From Rhodococcus jostii RHA1 (lineage in GTDB: Bacteria > Actinomycetota > Actinomycetes > Mycobacteriales > Mycobacteriaceae), in NCBI RefSeq assembly GCF_000014565.1, contig NC_008268.1:1377001-1441000 (forward strand): a DNA stretch of 64,000 nucleotides, written 5' to 3'. Shown one piece after another: positions 18,500 through 26,203 of this stretch. The notes under the pieces were generated by a model. That model had not been told where the DNA came from and ran no database searches. It saw only the letters and a program-made list of their open reading frames with translations. The position numbers and the translations under genes are program-made. Each line of letters opens with the position of its first letter. The stretch's first letter is position 1.

Positions 18500-19924
18500 A
18501 TGGCAATCCTCGACTGGATACTTCTCGGTGCCTACTTCCTGCTACTCGTCCTGATCGGCGTCCAAACCATGCGACGCGTCAAGTCGCCGGACGATTTCGC
18601 CGTGGCAGGCAACCGAATCATCTGGCCGGTCTTCTTCGGCAGCCTGGCCGCAGCGTTCCTCGGCGGCGGAGCATCGCTCGGCATCGCCGGCGCTGCGATG
18701 CGTGACGGCTACGTGTACATGTTCGCCTTCTGCGCGTTCGGCGTTCAGACGGTGCTCGTCGGCTACTTCGTTGCGCCCAGACTCAAGAATTACATCGGCG
18801 CCCACACCCTCGGCGACATCATGGAGGCCCACTACGGCCGGTCGGCGAGACTGGTGACCGGCATACTGTCCGTCGTCCTGTGTGCCGGCATCCTCGGCGC
18901 CCAGGCCCTGGCCATCGGTACCGTCGTCAACGCCACCCTCGACGTGCCCACCGTGCCCGCGGTGATCATCGGCATGGGAGTGGTCGTGCTCTACTCCTCG
19001 TTCGGTGGGGCCTGGGCGGTAATCCAGACGGACCTGTTGCAGTTCGTCTTCCTGGGAGTACTCCTGCCGGTGGCGCTCCTCATCGGGCTCGACGCCGTCG
19101 GCGGACCGTCGGCTCTCCTGGACAGTGTTCCCGCCGAGCATCTTTCGTTCATGGGTGACTACTCCCCCGCACAGTTCCTCACGCTGTTCGCTGCACTACT
19201 GCTCGGCGAGACGCTGGTCCCGCCGTACGCGCAGCGGACGTTCTCCACTCCCGACTCGCGGCAGGCCCGTAAGGGTTACGCACTGGCCGGGTTCTTCTCG
19301 TTCTTCTTCTTCTTCACGTCGGCGTCTCTCGGGTTGATCGCACTCGTCCTGTACCCGGACATCGAAAGCGATCAGGCGCTTCCGACCGTGGTGATGAATC
19401 TGATGCCGGTCGGCGTTCTCGGGCTGGTGGTGGCGGCGCTGATGGCGGTCGTGATGTCGACGGCGAGTTCCTACCTCAATTCCACCGCCGTCGTCCTGAC
19501 CAAGGACATCTACCAGCCCCTCAGCCCCACCGAGCTGCCGCCGTCGAGGCGGCTCACCGTCGAGCGGGCCACCAGTGTCGTCGTCGGTGCCGGGGCGACC
19601 ATCTTCGCGCTCAGCGTTCCGTCCATCGTCGACGCCCTTCTCTACAGCTACACACTGTGGGCTCCGACGGTCATCGTTCCGTTGTTCGGCGCCGTGCTGT
19701 TCGGCGTGCGATCCGCGCCGGCGGCACTGTCGGCGATCACGGCGGGCGCGATCGTCACCGCGGTGTGGCAGTGGGGCCTCGACGCTCCGTTCGGCCTGGA
19801 CGGGCTGGTGCCCGGCGTCGTCGCCAACCTGCTCGTCTTCGTCACGGTCGCGATGACCACCTCGTCCCGCTATCCGCGCCGGCAACAGCCTGCCGTCCGC
19901 GTCACCGAAGGAGAATTCGCATGA
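18500..19924 (+). CDS. Sodium:solute symporter (SSS) family transporter
   Basis: Integral membrane protein of 474 aa with the hydrophobic profile of a 13-helix SSS carrier, driving solute uptake with Na+. Typical segments are DFAVAGNRIIWPVFFGSLAAAFLGGGASLG in the first helices, HTLGDIMEAHYG and GAWAVIQTDLLQF. The ATG at 18500 has AGGAG five bases upstream; the frame opens 27 bases earlier without a site. Its stop overlaps the next start by four bases. The downstream RidA and DadA-like genes point to an amino acid as substrate, but the sequence alone cannot tell which. Confidence 0.85.
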   Translation: MAILDWILLGAYFLLLVLIGVQTMRRVKSPDDFAVAGNRIIWPVFFGSLAAAFLGGGASLGIAGAAMRDGYVYMFAFCAFGVQTVLVGYFVAPRLKNYIGAHTLGDIMEAHYGRSARLVTGILSVVLCAGILGAQALAIGTVVNATLDVPTVPAVIIGMGVVVLYSSFGGAWAVIQTDLLQFVFLGVLLPVALLIGLDAVGGPSALLDSVPAEHLSFMGDYSPAQFLTLFAALLLGETLVPPYAQRTFSTPDSRQARKGYALAGFFSFFFFFTSASLGLIALVLYPDIESDQALPTVVMNLMPVGVLGLVVAALMAVVMSTASSYLNSTAVVLTKDIYQPLSPTELPPSRRLTVERATSVVVGAGATIFALSVPSIVDALLYSYTLWAPTVIVPLFGAVLFGVRSAPAALSAITAGAIVTAVWQWGLDAPFGLDGLVPGVVANLLVFVTVAMTTSSRYPRRQQPAVRVTEGEFA

Positions 19925-20070
19925 TTCCCGTCCTCCTCTATTACGGGGTACCCACCGCCGTCATCGCCGTCACCCTGTGGGTCGGATTCCTCGGCTGGCG
20001 CTTCTACGTCAAGGAAGTGCTGCGCGGTGACAGCGGTGACACCACAGCGGGTGAGCGCGACCATGGGTGA
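19921..20070 (+). CDS. 49-aa single-span membrane protein, candidate symporter small subunit
   Basis: Starts in an ATGA overlap with the symporter stop and ends eight bases inside the RidA gene. The protein has one strong hydrophobic segment (PVLLYYGVPTAVIAVTLWV, about residues 3-21, running on to FLGWRF), followed by a basic-acidic cytoplasmic-type tail. Tight coupling on both sides and the membrane span argue that it is real. Small accessory membrane subunits are known for some secondary transporters, including SSS-type carriers, so I infer a stabilising or regulatory partner for the upstream symporter. I do not recognise the family. Confidence 0.72.
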   Translation: MIPVLLYYGVPTAVIAVTLWVGFLGWRFYVKEVLRGDSGDTTAGERDHG

Positions 20071-20473
20071 CATCGTGGACGTTCCCGGGGTGACCACCGG
20101 CACCAGCCCGTACCCGTCGGCGCGCAGGGTGGGCGACCTCGTGTTCGTCTCCGGCCAGGTCTCGTTCGACGACACCGGCGACGTCGTCGGCACCGACGTG
20201 GTGGAGCAGACACGTCACTCCCTCACACGTCTCGACAGGGTTCTCGCCGCGGCCGGCGCCACCTTGCACGACATCGCTTCGGCCACGGTGTATCTCGCGA
20301 ACGCAGGCGACGCCCCGCGCTTCAACGAGGAATGGATGCGCTGGTTTGCCGCAGAACACCGCCCGGCCAGGGCAACGGTGGTCGCGGCCCTGCTGGACCC
20401 GCAGCTGCTCGTGGAGATACAGGCCGTCGCCGTCACGGGCCGGGGCTCGACCGAAGGAAAGGAAACGGAATGA
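20063..20473 (+). CDS. RidA family protein (reactive enamine/imine deaminase)
   Basis: A 136-aa protein of the RidA/YjgF/UK114 family, which hydrolyses reactive 2-aminoacrylate-type enamines and imines. Visible family segments are GDLVFVSGQVSFDDTGDVVG, VEQTRHSLTRLDRVLAAAGAT and DIASATVYLAN. The closing part (RPARATVVAALLDPQLLVEIQAVA) carries the conserved arginine of the active site. I use the ATG at 20063, which overlaps the small membrane gene by eight bases; an earlier in-frame start exists at 20027. Its product overlaps the oxidoreductase start (ATGA). Because flavin amino-acid oxidation releases imines, the pairing makes chemical sense. Confidence 0.9.
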   Translation: MGDIVDVPGVTTGTSPYPSARRVGDLVFVSGQVSFDDTGDVVGTDVVEQTRHSLTRLDRVLAAAGATLHDIASATVYLANAGDAPRFNEEWMRWFAAEHRPARATVVAALLDPQLLVEIQAVAVTGRGSTEGKETE

Positions 20474-21747
20474 AGGTGGCAGTTCTCGGAGCAGGGGTCG
20501 TCGGTGTGGCGACTGCCCACGCTCTGGCCGAGCGTGGACACGAGGTTCATGTATACGACCGGCGCAGCGAGGTCGCGTCCGACACCAGCGCGAGCACCGC
20601 CGGATTGATCGCCCCCGGTCACTCCTACGCGTGGGCGTCGCCGTCGGCTCCCACCATGCTGGCCCGATCGTTGCTCGGCGCGTCGACCTCGATCCGTGTC
20701 CGGCCCCGGGCGGACGCCGAACTCGCCCGGTGGGGTGTGCGATTCCTCCGCGAGTGCACGGCCTCCCGGGCGCGGTCGAACACTCTCGCGAAGCTCCGAC
20801 TGGCCCGGTACAGCCAGCAGCTGATGGACGAACTCACCGCCCGCGAGAACCTGGAGTACTGCCAGACACGCAACGGCGTGCTGTACCTGTACCGGGACGA
20901 AGCGGAACTGGAACGAGCGCAGGTGAACTCGCAACTGCTCCGCGACCACGGACAGCTGCAGGACGTGCTGGGACCCGACGAGATCGTGGCCGCGGAGCCC
21001 GCGCTCGGTCACGGGACGGCCACGTTCGCGGGGGCGATCCACGACCGCACCGACGGCACCGGCGACCCGCACAGGTTCTCGGTGGGGCTTGCCGAGGAAT
21101 GCGGACGGCTGGGGGTCAGGTTCCACCTGGGCACGTCCGTCATGCGCCTCGAGACCGACGGCGCGGCCATCACGTCAGCCGTCACCGACCGGGGCGAGAT
21201 TCGCGCGGATGCCTTCGTTCTCGCCGCCGGGGCCGCGAGCGCTCTCGTCGCGAGGAGTATCGGTGTGCGACTGCCCGTCTACCCGGCCAAGGGATACACG
21301 CTGACCGCGACCGTCAAGGACCCCGAACGCGCACCGGTGGTGGGTGGCATCGACGAGAAGACGCTCGTCGCCTGGTCGCGGTTCGGTGACGAACTGAGAA
21401 TGTCGGCGACCGCGGAATTCGTCGGATACGACCGCAGTCACTCGCCCGCCGACTACGCGGGGATCGTGGACGCGGGGAACGAACTGTTCCCCGGCGCCGT
21501 GGACTGGGACACGGCCAGGTATCGGACGGGCCTTCGCCCGATGACACCCGACGGCCCGCCGATGATCGGACTGGGACGGCACGACAATCTGTACTTCAAC
21601 ACCGGTCACGGTCACGTCGGCTGGACCATGGCGGTCGGCTCGGCCCGCATCCTCGCGGACCTCGTCGACGAACGGCGACCGGACATCGACCCGACTCCGT
21701 ACTCCCCGATTTCGTCCCGTCGGCATCCGAGCCGGCGAGGCGCGTAA
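20470..21747 (+). CDS. FAD-dependent D-amino-acid dehydrogenase-like oxidoreductase
   Basis: A 425-aa DAO-superfamily flavoprotein. The N-terminal FAD motif is GAGVVGVATAHALAERGHEVHVYDR (GxGxxG, residues 6-11), the middle has AFVLAAGAASALVARSIG, and the C-terminus has TGLRPMTPDGPPMIG and NTGHGHVGWTMAVGSARIL, as in DadA. Such enzymes oxidise D-amino acids to 2-oxoacids and ammonia, passing electrons to the respiratory chain. The start overlaps the RidA stop (ATGA). With the transporter and RidA it forms a plausible uptake-and-deamination operon. Oxidation of another secondary amine, such as sarcosine or proline derivatives, cannot be excluded. Confidence 0.82.
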   Translation: MKVAVLGAGVVGVATAHALAERGHEVHVYDRRSEVASDTSASTAGLIAPGHSYAWASPSAPTMLARSLLGASTSIRVRPRADAELARWGVRFLRECTASRARSNTLAKLRLARYSQQLMDELTARENLEYCQTRNGVLYLYRDEAELERAQVNSQLLRDHGQLQDVLGPDEIVAAEPALGHGTATFAGAIHDRTDGTGDPHRFSVGLAEECGRLGVRFHLGTSVMRLETDGAAITSAVTDRGEIRADAFVLAAGAASALVARSIGVRLPVYPAKGYTLTATVKDPERAPVVGGIDEKTLVAWSRFGDELRMSATAEFVGYDRSHSPADYAGIVDAGNELFPGAVDWDTARYRTGLRPMTPDGPPMIGLGRHDNLYFNTGHGHVGWTMAVGSARILADLVDERRPDIDPTPYSPISSRRHPSRRGA

Positions 21748-21802
21748 CGAAGTGCACTGACCCGACGACTATCCGAGCGTGCCTCCGGAAACGGCGGCGC
21801 CC

Positions 21803-21845
21803 CGACCTCGCTGACCGCAACCCCCGACTGCGGTCAGCGAGGTCG
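21803..21845. terminator. Bidirectional hairpin terminator
   Basis: A perfect 17-bp stem (21803-21819 with 21829-21845) and nine-base loop lie between two convergent genes, the DadA-like gene on plus and the SRPBCC gene on minus. No T-run follows on either side, as is common in actinobacterial terminators. Confidence 0.75.
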
Positions 21846-21863
21846 TCTCGGGCAGAGGCTCGA

Positions 21864-22316
21864 TCAGCCGCTTTCGGCGTCGCGCTTGGCGAACGCCAGT
21901 TGCATTTCCCAGCCCTCGACATTGCCTTCGTAGGCGGCCGCGCGGCGCTCGGCATTCGGGTACAGGGCGGCGAATCCGGTCTCGACGACGCGGAGGAGTG
22001 TGCCGCCGTCCCGCTCCGACAGGAAGAACTCGACCAGGGTGGACGTGCCATCCACGAGCGGCCGCGCGGGATCGTCTCCCCCACGGAACGAGACGTAGTG
22101 CGGTGCGTCGGACGTGACGGGAAGTATCGGGAAGCGCCCGTACGGGGGAAAGTCCACGACGAAGACGTCGCCTTCACGTGTGGTGGTCGTCGTGCCGGGT
22201 TCGCCGTCGCCGATGAACCAACCGGGTTCACTCACCAGCCGGAACACCCGCTCGATGGGGGCATCGATCTGGATCTCGCGCTCGATCCTGTCCTCGGATG
22301 CGTCCGGAACGCTCAT
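21864..22316 (-). CDS. SRPBCC (AHSA1/START-like) family protein
   Basis: A 150-aa single-domain protein of the polyketide-cyclase/AHSA1-like helix-grip fold. The start EREIQIDAPIERVFRLVSEPGWF and the end TLLRVVETGFAAL with a terminal amphipathic helix are typical. Such proteins bind hydrophobic ligands in a cavity, and many are found beside ArsR-type regulators. Here no ArsR gene is adjacent. I take the ATG at 22316; the ATG at 22322 is equally possible, as GAGAGGTGAGG precedes both. Two near-identical palindromes upstream (22340-22393) suggest regulation by a dimeric repressor. The ligand is unknown. Confidence 0.75.
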   Translation of the reverse strand: MSVPDASEDRIEREIQIDAPIERVFRLVSEPGWFIGDGEPGTTTTTREGDVFVVDFPPYGRFPILPVTSDAPHYVSFRGGDDPARPLVDGTSTLVEFFLSERDGGTLLRVVETGFAALYPNAERRAAAYEGNVEGWEMQLAFAKRDAESG

Positions 22317-22339
22317 GATCATCCTCACCTCTCGACAAT

Positions 22340-22393
22340 GTGCTACCTCACGGTTGCACATCGGCGTGCATTTGCGCAACCTTCAGGTTGCAC
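22340..22393. promoter_or_regulatory. Pair of matching operator-like palindromes upstream of the SRPBCC gene
   Basis: Site 1 is GTGCTACC-TCAC-GGTTGCAC (22340-22359) and site 2 is GCGCAACC-TTCA-GGTTGCAC (22374-22393). Both are 8+4+8 inverted repeats of a GTGCAACC arm with one arm mismatch each, and their centres are 34 bp apart. Site 1 lies directly upstream of the ribosome site of the SRPBCC gene on the minus strand. Confidence 0.55.
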
Positions 22394-22422
22394 TAGCGGG
22401 GTGAAGGGCCGGAAAGACGCGT

Positions 22423-22466
22423 CCGGGCGCCCGCCCGTCGCGGAGGGCGATGGGGCGGGCACCCGG
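22423..22466 (-). terminator. Hairpin terminator downstream of the integration host factor gene
   Basis: A GC-rich stem (22423-22436 with 22453-22466, one mismatch in 14 pairs) with a 16-base loop starts eight bases after the stop codon on the minus strand. There is no T-run. Confidence 0.6.
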
Positions 22467-22474
22467 GGAACGTG

Positions 22475-22786
22475 TCAGCTGAAGTGCGCCAGCAGGGCGT
22501 CGCGCTGACGGTCGCCGAGGCCACGGAGGCGGCGCGTCGGAGCGATCTCCAGGTTGGCCATGATCTCCTGGGCCTTCACCTTGCCGATCTTCGGCAAGGC
22601 TTCCAGAATGGCGCTGACCTTGGTCTTTCCGATGATGTCGTCGACATCGGCCTTGGAAAGGACCTGCTTGAGGGTGATGTCACCGGACTTGAGCTTGTCC
22701 TTGAGCTCCGCGCGTGCCTTACGAGCGGCGGCGGCCTTCTCGAGAGCTGCTGCCCGCTGTTCGTCAGTGAGCTGGGGAAGTGCCAC
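22475..22786 (-). CDS. mihF: Integration host factor, actinobacterial type (mIHF)
   Basis: A 103-aa nucleoid-associated protein that binds and bends DNA; distinct in fold from proteobacterial IHF and usually essential in mycobacteria. The sequence begins with ALPQLTDEQRAAALEKA and carries the helix-rich core KDKLKSGDITLKQVLSKAD, then KVSAILEALPKIGKVKA with the helix-two-turn-helix region, ending RLRGLGDRQRDALLAHF. The start is the GTG at 22786, with AAGGAG five bases upstream. The frame is open to 22870 but lacks homology there. It is monocistronic between a terminator and a long upstream gap. Confidence 0.95.
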   Translation of the reverse strand: MALPQLTDEQRAAALEKAAAARKARAELKDKLKSGDITLKQVLSKADVDDIIGKTKVSAILEALPKIGKVKAQEIMANLEIAPTRRLRGLGDRQRDALLAHFS

Positions 22787-22950
22787 GATGTCTCCTTCAT
22801 TCGGGGTACGTATCGAACACCGTAGCGAGAGAACCGCAACTTCACCGCATCCATCGGACGTGTCGCGCATCCTGTCCGATTCGACACGCCCCGGCTCACA
22901 GGTCCGGCGGCACGAAAAATGCCAGGACGCCGGCGGTGTGCTGTGTCATG

Positions 22951-22982
22951 CTCGACGTGTTCCGATCGGTTCACACGTCGAG
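22951..22982. promoter_or_regulatory. 10-bp perfect inverted repeat upstream of a small ORF
   Basis: CTCGACGTGT (22951-22960) and ACACGTCGAG (22973-22982) flank a 12-base spacer. The repeat ends eight bases before a strong ribosome site of the small frame at 23001. It could be an operator for a dimeric regulator or an RNA hairpin in the leader. Confidence 0.4.
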
Positions 22983-23000
22983 TTCAGGAAGGACGTAGCG

Positions 23001-23138
23001 ATGCGCGCACTGCCCGCAGCCCACGCAACCCGGTTGCGGCCGTCACGCACGGGCGCCGCCTCCTTCCCCGCCGGCCGGCAAGGCGAACGCGGGATCATGC
23101 CCGCCCCGAAGACCTGCCGCACCGCCCGACACGCCTGA
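23001..23138 (+). CDS. Possible 45-aa small ORF
   Basis: An ATG at 23001 is preceded by AGGAAGG eight bases upstream, a much better ribosome site than most in the window, and the frame runs 45 codons (MRALPAAHATRLRPSRT to TCRTARHA). About 84% of third positions are G or C by hand count. The product is basic, lacks a membrane span and matches nothing I know. It may be a real small protein or a leader ORF for the HNH gene 62 bases downstream. The rest of the gap upstream of the HNH gene shows nothing clear. Confidence 0.35.
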   Translation: MRALPAAHATRLRPSRTGAASFPAGRQGERGIMPAPKTCRTARHA

Positions 23139-23200
23139 CTCGACTTCCGTCGCCGGCGTGCTCCCACCGCCGCGAACCGACGACAGAACCGAGATCTCCC

Positions 23201-23752
23201 GTGAGGCACTTCTCCCGTAACCCACCCGGCAACACCCTCGACGCCCGCAACTGGTCGCGCGCGGATGTGCTGGTCGTCAATGTGACGTACGAGGCCCTCT
23301 GCGAGATTCCCGCGGAGCGCGCCGTCGTGCTGATCAGTGTCGGTGCGGCCGAGACGGTCGCGGATCGGGAGCCGCCGTTCCCGATTCGCTCGCAGCACGT
23401 CGAGATCAGCCTCCCGCAGACCATTCGACTGCTGCGTTACGTCTACGTCCCGCACTCCGAAATGGTGACCGACAGCAGCCGCGCGACGTTCGCGGGCGTG
23501 TTCCGCCGCGACCGCAATCGTTGCGGCTACTGCGCCGAGCCGGTCGCGACGACCATCGACCACGTGCTGCCGAGGAGCCGCGGTGGCCCGAACACCTGGG
23601 CCAACCTCGTGGCCTGCTGCGTCCCCTGCAACCAGAGGAAGGCCGACCGCACACCGGAGGAGGCGGGAATGCCGCTCCTCTGGGAGCCGAAGGCGCCCCG
23701 GCACATCGAGAAGGCGCAGCGGCTGATCTGGAGGGATCTCGCGGCGGTCTGA
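23201..23752 (+). CDS. HNH endonuclease family protein
   Basis: A 183-aa protein with an N-terminal actinobacterial segment (VLVVNVTYEALCEIPAERAV) and a C-terminal HNH nuclease motif: CGYCAEPVATTIDHVLPRSRGG, then NLVACCVPCNQRKADRTPEEAGM. Two CxxC pairs bind structural zinc and the DH pair begins the metal-finger active site. This short form is common and usually single-copy in mycobacteria and relatives; its cellular job is not established. I use the GTG at 23201, as the frame upstream has no similarity. It is distinct from the decayed 13E12-type HNH remnant near 57.6 kb. Confidence 0.8.
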   Translation: MRHFSRNPPGNTLDARNWSRADVLVVNVTYEALCEIPAERAVVLISVGAAETVADREPPFPIRSQHVEISLPQTIRLLRYVYVPHSEMVTDSSRATFAGVFRRDRNRCGYCAEPVATTIDHVLPRSRGGPNTWANLVACCVPCNQRKADRTPEEAGMPLLWEPKAPRHIEKAQRLIWRDLAAV

Positions 23753-23815
23753 CCGCGAGATCCCTGCACCCGCCTCCACCCGACCGACCTTCTCCCGGGA
23801 AGGGGAGATTTCCCG

Positions 23816-24076
23816 ATGACCGACGTCCTGGACACGACCCTGTCCACCCTGCTGCCTGCCTCCGACGACCCCGCCGGCTGGGTTGACGCGGCGTGCCGCG
23901 CCGACCCAGAGCCGGACCGGTGGTTCCCGTTCCCGACCGAGGACTTCGAGTACGCGCGCGACGTCTGCCATCGCTGCGCACTGCGGATGCGCTGCGAGCT
24001 GTTCGCCAGGACCACCGGTCAGACTGGTGTGTGGGGTGGCAAGGAATTCGATCGGGGTCGCGAGAAGCGGACGTGA
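23816..24076 (+). CDS. WhiB family Fe-S transcriptional regulator
   Basis: An 86-aa Wbl protein with the four iron-sulfur-cluster cysteines C27, C51, C54 and C60 (C-x23-C-x2-C-x5-C), followed by the GVWGG turn and a short basic C-terminal helix (KEFDRGREKR). Wbl proteins bind a redox- and NO-sensitive 4Fe-4S cluster and usually act through the primary sigma factor. GGGAAGGGGAG precedes the ATG. The basic tail is very short, so DNA contact may depend on partners. I cannot assign it to a numbered WhiB subclass. It is convergent with the S9 peptidase gene. Confidence 0.92.
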   Translation: MTDVLDTTLSTLLPASDDPAGWVDAACRADPEPDRWFPFPTEDFEYARDVCHRCALRMRCELFARTTGQTGVWGGKEFDRGREKRT

Positions 24077-24106
24077 ATCCGCCTCGGCCCGGCCCCGGTC
24101 CGCCGG

Positions 24107-26155
24107 CTACCGGCCCAGAATCTCGGGCAGCGCGACGTCCTCGCCCCGCACGTGCTCGGAGAGGAACGACAGCACCACCTGATACCAGACCTTCGCGTTC
24201 TGCGGGGTGAGGATCCAGTGGTTCTCGTCCGGGAAGTAGAGGAAGCGGTGTTCGGTGCGACCGTCGTCGTCCGCGGGCAACCCCGACTCGGACAGCAGCT
24301 CGAACCACAGCCGCAGCCCCTCTCCGATCGGAACGCGAAAGTCCTTGTCGCCGTGAATGACCAGCATGGGGGTCACGATGTCCGCGACGTACAGGTGCGG
24401 CGAGTTCTCCACCGCCATCTCGGGCGTCATCTCCCGCTGCCAGTACCAGGCGGCATCGGTGGTGGGGCCGAACTGGTCCAGCGCCCACAGGCTGGCGTGG
24501 GTGACGATCGCCTTGAACCGGTCGGTGTGTCCGGCGATCCAGTTGGCCATGTAACCGCCGAACGATCCGCCCATCGCCGCGGTGCGCTTCTCGTCGATCT
24601 CCGGCAGTGCCACCGTGGCGTCGGTGATCGCCATGAGATCGGTGAACGGGGCCTTGCCCCACTTACCCCAGCCCCGCTCGACGAACTCCTGCCCGTAGCC
24701 GGTGGACAACGCCGGATCCGGCAGCAGCACGGCGTATCCCCGCGCCACGAGCAGCCACGGGTTCCATCGCCACGACCAGGTGTTCCACGACCCCAGAGGG
24801 CCGCCATGCACCCACAGCGCGAGAGGAACCGGCGCGTGGGCGGAGGCGCCGGTCGGCACCGCGAGCCACGCGCGCACCGCGGCGCCGTCGGCGGCGACCG
24901 TCTCGACCTCCGTCAGCGTGCCCGGCAACTCGGGGAGGTCGGCGGGCGCCTTCAGCAGTGACACGGCGCCGGTGGTGATGTCGATGCGCACCGGGTGCGG
25001 CGGCGCCGCGTACGACGCCCGCAGCGCGAACACCGTCGACCCGTCGGGGGCCACCTGCAGGTCGGTGTACGCGCAATCGTCGGTCGTCACCCGAGTGGGG
25101 TCCGCGCCGTCACGGAGCAGGAAGATCGGGGCACGCCCACGGTCGTCGGCGGTGACGAGGAGCCCCGAACCGTCGGACAGCCAGGCCACGGACGTTGCCC
25201 ACCGGTCCCACCCCGGCGCCACCTCCGAGACCGTGCCCGTGTCGAAGCTGTAGCGGTGCAGCGTGAATCGCGGCGCGGCGTCGGGTGTCGCATGCGATTC
25301 CCTCGTGAACACGACATGCCGTCCGTCCGGGGAGATCACCGGGTCCGACAGATCGGCGTCGGCGTCGTCGACGAGGACCGTCCGCGCCCCCGTCTCGGTG
25401 TCGACGCGTACGAGGATGCTCCGGATCGACGCCAGCGGACCGGGCACCGTCCACGACGACACGACGAACGCGCCGTCGTCGCTCAGCGCGTAGTTCGCCT
25501 CCCGCAGTGCCGGACCCGGCATCGGAGTGAGGTCGGTCAGCTCCGGCTCCTGCCCGTTCTCCGCGAGCGCGTCCAGTGAGGCGGACAGGAGGTGGGGCAC
25601 CTCGGGACCGAGATCGTGGTCCCAGTAGCGGATCGGGTAGCCCGTGTGCAGGATCGCCGAGACCTTCTTCTCCTTGCGCTCGGTGCGCACCCGCTCGTCG
25701 TCGGCGGACTCCCCGGATCTCCCGAGAACCCCGGTGGTGACGACGACCCGCGGCGCGCACCGTGCGGCGCGGACCCCGGTGATGCCACCGCCGCGGCGCG
25801 CGACGACCACCGCCTCGCCGCCTCGCGCGGGCAGCCGCCACAGATCGTCGGGAAGGTCGTCCTCGTCCTGGGTCGGACGGGAGGACGTGAAGAGGAGATC
25901 GCCGTCGCTGGTGAACGTCGGGTTGGACTCCCCGCTGCGACCTCGGGTGAGCCGGCGGGCCGCGAACTCGCCGGTGGGATCGATCTCCCACAGTGCTGTG
26001 ACGTACTTGGTCGCCTTCTCGTCGAGCGTCGACTGCGCGACGACGAGCCTTCGCCCGTCCGCGGACAGCGCGAGGCCGCCGACGCGGCCGAGCGCGAGGT
26101 AGTCGTCGAGGTCGTCGAAAGGAGTTCCGGCGTGGAGTTCAGGAATCGCGGTCAC
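24107..26155 (-). CDS. S9 family (prolyl oligopeptidase-type) serine peptidase
   Basis: A 682-aa two-domain peptidase: an N-terminal beta-propeller (about residues 15-400) and a C-terminal alpha/beta-hydrolase domain. The nucleophile is in GGSFGGYMANW (Ser near residue 530), the acid is in HGDKDFRVP and the histidine in ENHWIL. No signal peptide is visible, so it is probably cytosolic. The layout resembles acylaminoacyl-peptidases and dipeptidyl-peptidase-like S9C enzymes, which trim short peptides. It is not evidently in an operon; the siderophore-binding gene lies 48 bp upstream on the same strand. Confidence 0.9.
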   Translation of the reverse strand: MTAIPELHAGTPFDDLDDYLALGRVGGLALSADGRRLVVAQSTLDEKATKYVTALWEIDPTGEFAARRLTRGRSGESNPTFTSDGDLLFTSSRPTQDEDDLPDDLWRLPARGGEAVVVARRGGGITGVRAARCAPRVVVTTGVLGRSGESADDERVRTERKEKKVSAILHTGYPIRYWDHDLGPEVPHLLSASLDALAENGQEPELTDLTPMPGPALREANYALSDDGAFVVSSWTVPGPLASIRSILVRVDTETGARTVLVDDADADLSDPVISPDGRHVVFTRESHATPDAAPRFTLHRYSFDTGTVSEVAPGWDRWATSVAWLSDGSGLLVTADDRGRAPIFLLRDGADPTRVTTDDCAYTDLQVAPDGSTVFALRASYAAPPHPVRIDITTGAVSLLKAPADLPELPGTLTEVETVAADGAAVRAWLAVPTGASAHAPVPLALWVHGGPLGSWNTWSWRWNPWLLVARGYAVLLPDPALSTGYGQEFVERGWGKWGKAPFTDLMAITDATVALPEIDEKRTAAMGGSFGGYMANWIAGHTDRFKAIVTHASLWALDQFGPTTDAAWYWQREMTPEMAVENSPHLYVADIVTPMLVIHGDKDFRVPIGEGLRLWFELLSESGLPADDDGRTEHRFLYFPDENHWILTPQNAKVWYQVVLSFLSEHVRGEDVALPEILGR

Positions 26156-26203
26156 GAGTCGTTGGTATCACGAACCGGGCTCACACCGTCGGACATCCGC
26201 GTC

